A DNA stretch of 64,000 nucleotides from assembly GCA_000507305.1 (NCBI GenBank), contig DF241740.1, forward strand, positions 1 to 64,000, written 5' to 3'. Origin of the DNA: Breviolum minutum Mf 1.05b.01 (Eukaryota; Sar; Dinophyceae; Suessiales; Symbiodiniaceae). The translations under genes and the position numbers were made by a program. Under the pieces are notes generated by a model. The model searched no databases and was not told where the DNA came from. It saw nothing but the letters and a program-made list of their open reading frames with translations. Numbering within the stretch: the stretch's first letter is position 1; the number at the start of each line of letters is the position of its first letter. This document shows, in pieces, positions 60,527 through 64,000 of this stretch.

Positions 60527-61860
60527 ACGGAAGAAAAATCACCCTGTTGGCTCATCAATGACGACTTCTTAGATTCTGATCCTCCGATCATTGAAATGTC
60601 AGAGGAGAAGAAAACATATAGGAAAAAAGACCATCGTTATCTTTGCTCGTACAGGGCGCCAAGATTGGACACAATCGGTAATAACAAGCGAAAACAGTTA
60701 CTCTTCCATGATCTTTCAACCTGGAGTGCAACAGACAGTATTTGATTCTCAGCAATTGCTGCGCACATTCTGGCTTTCCAGAACCCTTCCATCGGACTTC
60801 TTTTCGACAAAACGGGTTGATTCTCGAACGGTGAATCGAAGGCCCCTTCGGCAAATGAAGACGGCATTCAAATTGAAAAAAAGAAACAAGGGGATACAAG
60901 GGGCACGATTTTCTCGACATTTCTCGTCTTCAAGCCAACCTCGCAGCGAGGTTAACACACAGCAGAGAACCGGCCAGACCAACAAACTGTAACACGATGA
61001 GTTCCATGGGATTGCGATCGCTGTCTCGATCTATCAACGGCCAAAATCCGAGGAGTGGCAGGTCGTCAGTTTCAACCCGAATGCTACTGCTACCGCGATC
61101 GAACAGCCACCTGCTGCGTTTGGACCTGGAATCGCACAGGAGTGGTGCGTTCGTAGCCCAAACCGGTGCACCAACTATACGATATAGGGATTTGGATACC
61201 GTCTCAATGCAACATGTTCGAATCCCTTGTCGACACCGTTGAAACCCCATGCCCACACATTGCTGTACAAATCTGCTGCTGTTTCTGTTTCAATCCATGA
61301 AAAGCAACTCCAAAAAAATCCTGCGAAGAATTTTGCATTCTGCTTGCCCGGGCCAGGAACTGCACAAATGCCTTGACAGGCAATGCCTTGCCACAACCTT
61401 TTGAAACATTGTAAAACATGCTAGGATGAGCTCGGCTTGGTTGTTTCTTTGTATGTTTATTGTATTTTTGTATATGGACGGCTGCAACTATTTGGTCCAA
61501 GCCGCAGCGGTACTTTGGGATTTCTTGCCTTTGCTTTGCATAAGTTCGGAGAAGCAATAGCTTCCAAACACTATCCCTCCCTAGCACTCAGAATGCCAGC
61601 TTGCTTGCACTTAGACAACTTGATTCAACTTGCAGTTTTCCACCAATTCACGGCGCTTGGAAGTCTGGACAGGACCAAATAGAAAACTCTCCAAGCTGTT
61701 TCCCCATTTCTTTAGGGCTCCGCACCCAAATCTTCGAGATGTGCAGGCAAACAAAGGTGCAACTCTTATTCTGAGACGAATCAGCAGTTTAATCTTTGTG
61801 CATGTGGAAAGGGGCAAAGCAAGCGGAAGTCCTCGTGGACATGCCTAGAATACCTCTACA

Positions 61861-62193
61861 GTGCAGTTGGTTCAGGCAGCAAAGCGTGTCTTCACAAAAT
61901 CAATGGGGCATAACGGCACATACCAAGGTAAGGGACTCACTATCCCTCTGACTAACATGTTCCTTCGTGAAGGGAAGCTGTCTCTTGATGCGCAATCTCG
62001 CAGGCAGTTTGAAGGTGTTCTGCCTTTTCCAGATCAAACAAATTTGATAATTCGCCTGTCTTGCCGACAGGAGGGCTTTACTTGTCGAAAGCAGATACTT
62101 GGAGAGCGAAGAACTACAGGTAATTCCTCCCATTCACACACCAGCGGCAAATTGCTGCAGCACAGCTCAATCTTACCGCACCTTAGAGATTGA
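61861..62193 (+). CDS. Hypothetical protein or exon, plus strand
   Basis: A 110-codon frame with normal-looking composition (MQLVQAAKRVFTK, FPDQTNLIIRLSC). If real it would be one of very few plus-strand genes in the window. No domain recognised. A second plus frame follows at 62213-62536. Confidence 0.2.
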   Translation: MQLVQAAKRVFTKSMGHNGTYQGKGLTIPLTNMFLREGKLSLDAQSRRQFEGVLPFPDQTNLIIRLSCRQEGFTCRKQILGERRTTGNSSHSHTSGKLLQHSSILPHLRD

Positions 62194-64000
62194 GATGTCT
62201 TGACAAGTCAGGGTGCAAATGGCTGGCTTAGCAGCCAGGCAGCCAAAGGCTGCACAAGCCGCGGTGTCTTGCACATGTTCAACCACCCGTTTTCAAAACT
62301 CTAGGAACGAAGTGCTAGCATTCCTGGCTGAGGTTTATGGAAATTCAAGTGCGTGGTCACAACATGTCACAAACGGCATCATGAACATGCTTTATTCTAT
62401 TACCTCCTTTGTGACATTTTGGAACCAAAGCAGAAGTCCATTCGGCTGGCTCTGGCCATGGCTTGGGATTTCCCTGCGCAATGTATCCAGAACCCCCAAA
62501 TGCGAAAAAGTCATGCTCATCATGAGTAGTTGGTGAATGTCATCGGCAAAAACTCAAACATTTTGTCAAGGGGCCTTCAGGGCCTCCAATACAAAAACAA
62601 ACATGACTAATGGAATTCAGCTACTGACAGTTGCAGTTTTTTTCATATTCAAGTGTGCAAGAACGAAGCTGGAAACTTCCGACCCTGGAATCTCCAACAA
62701 GTTTTGGTACCGACGGTTACATCTGCTGAAGGCGAAGGTGTCCACCTTTTCTTCTTGCGGTCAATGATTCATAGAACCGAGCCATTTTCATGTTACATGT
62801 TCTTGGCTGTTCGTGGGTTTTTTAGAATGATTTGTTTAAGTCACAACCTTCCAAATGCTTGCCTTGTTGGCTTCAAGTCACTGTTTCATGGAAGCACTTT
62901 TCCAGTGGAGGAACAAGTCTGAAAATGGGGTGGCGCCTCATGGCATGCTTCCATAGTGACAAATCACCTGTCGCCGCTTCTTTCGTTTTACCCCACGAAG
63001 AGGACATGTCTTTGTAGCGACCTGTAGCGACCTGTGGCTGCTTTGACATGCTCAGCATGTCAACTCACGAACAAGGGTTTACGTAGGTTCGACAAGGAAG
63101 CAAAATTTCAAAAATACCCTTGACATTGACGGTCTGAACATGTCTGAACAGAATACTTGCCCACTACAACGTGTCATGGTGATGCCATGGGAAATACGGC
63201 AATGGTTCCAATCCGTTGACGCATTGCTGCAATGAATGGAATCCACCTAGCTCAACCGCAACACCAAATTTAACTCTAAAAATTGATGTTACACTCTTGC
63301 ATTTTGATGGAACGATCACGAATCGCAAAGAAATTGGACTTGGACGCCTTTTACCAAGTTGGCTTCAAGATGATATCTTTACTCTTCGAGTCCAAGTTAA
63401 CAGGCGTGAGCTCTAACGGAGTTTGACCAGGGCCTTCTAGAGACACTCTGATGGGTCTACACTGTATTCATTAGACTTTGAAGCAGAATCTTCGAATCCA
63501 AAGCCAATCTCCTGAGCAAAAGCTCTGTTACAAGGCAAGGTGATTCTATGGCATGGTAACGTCAAGGCCATTCACGTATCTTGAACCCTCCATTGCGGCA
63601 AGATCTTCTGGCGCATCATTTAACATGATTGAATAGAATTGTAAAAATCTATGTTCCTGTATCACCAAATTGATACCTTGAGCCAAATGAAACGTGACAT
63701 ATCATTTTTGTTGGTTTCCAACTATGTTTGAACTGATTTGGCACCATCAACAAACACTCTCATCAGCGACTCTCAAGAGTCTCAGATTCTTCAAAATTCA
63801 GTATGTCGGTCCACATGATCCTTGGCTAACACATCTCTGTCTGTATGCAAAAACGAAAAATGTATGTATGTGAACATGGAAACGCGAAAGCATGTACCTG
63901 CGTAAATAATGTTAGCATCGTAAATATAGATTTGATGTTTGAATATTAAGTATGAATATTTCAATATATGTACACTGTATGCATGTAAATATGTATAGAT

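Larger units (their letters stand above)
58050..64000. other. Unassigned region with a few protein-like frames
   Basis: No family recognised on either strand. There is little simple repeat and few inverted-repeat elements compared with 1-48 kb, so this is a different kind of territory. The better frames are listed separately. A CTTGAGCCAAAT string near 63680 resembles 11 bases of the spliced leader on the minus strand but lacks the rest. Confidence 0.4.

Noticed and set aside
63675..63700. CTTGAGCCAAAT as a spliced-leader relic
   Set aside because: Only about 11 bases match the leader's 3' end, short enough to occur by chance; similar fragments near 19041 and 20086 also lack the rest.

Overview
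The window looks like nuclear DNA of a dinoflagellate. Every gene I could recognise is on the minus strand. Coding sequence is cut into very small exons (24-120 nt), acceptors are almost always AG|G, and donors are a mix of GT, GC and GA. Short inverted-repeat elements and microsatellites fill the introns and spacers. That combination, with a plastid-type isoprenoid gene, points to a photosynthetic dinoflagellate, possibly of the Symbiodiniaceae type. I cannot name the species, and I found no intact spliced-leader sequence.

Layout from left to right; gene direction is right to left throughout. 1-3.6 kb holds no confident gene, only an AT satellite and a long CAR trinucleotide tract. 3.8-11.5 kb is ispH (HMB-PP reductase, last step of the plastid MEP pathway) in at least 18 tiny exons; its C-terminal part was not found. 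15.0-16.4 kb holds exons of an unrecognised gene. 16.5-20.2 kb is a TauD/TfdA-type Fe(II)/2-oxoglutarate dioxygenase. 22.5-23.9 kb is an almost uninterrupted gene for a multi-pass membrane protein with one frameshift. 27.1-28.7 kb and 34.2-34.8 kb hold phase-compatible exons of unrecognised genes. 29.3-33.4 kb and 44.0-46.4 kb are two paralogous genes for glycine-rich single-RRM proteins. 47.5-49.7 kb is guanine deaminase in three exons. 50.2-58.0 kb is a degenerate minisatellite followed by a nested array of 0.7-1.7 kb repeat units. 58-64 kb has only a few protein-like frames that I cannot place.

The genes do not form a pathway (isoprenoid synthesis, purine salvage, a dioxygenase, RNA-binding proteins). 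What unites them is one-way gene order and intron architecture. The most interesting material is the intron biology: about ten families of about 80-150 bp inverted-repeat elements resembling introners or MITEs, an 8-bp repeat at both ends of a guanine-deaminase intron, a GC-AG intron in one RRM paralog but not the other, and an ispH gene that mixes three donor classes. Exon boundaries were built by hand from conserved protein motifs plus phase continuity; transcript data would settle them.
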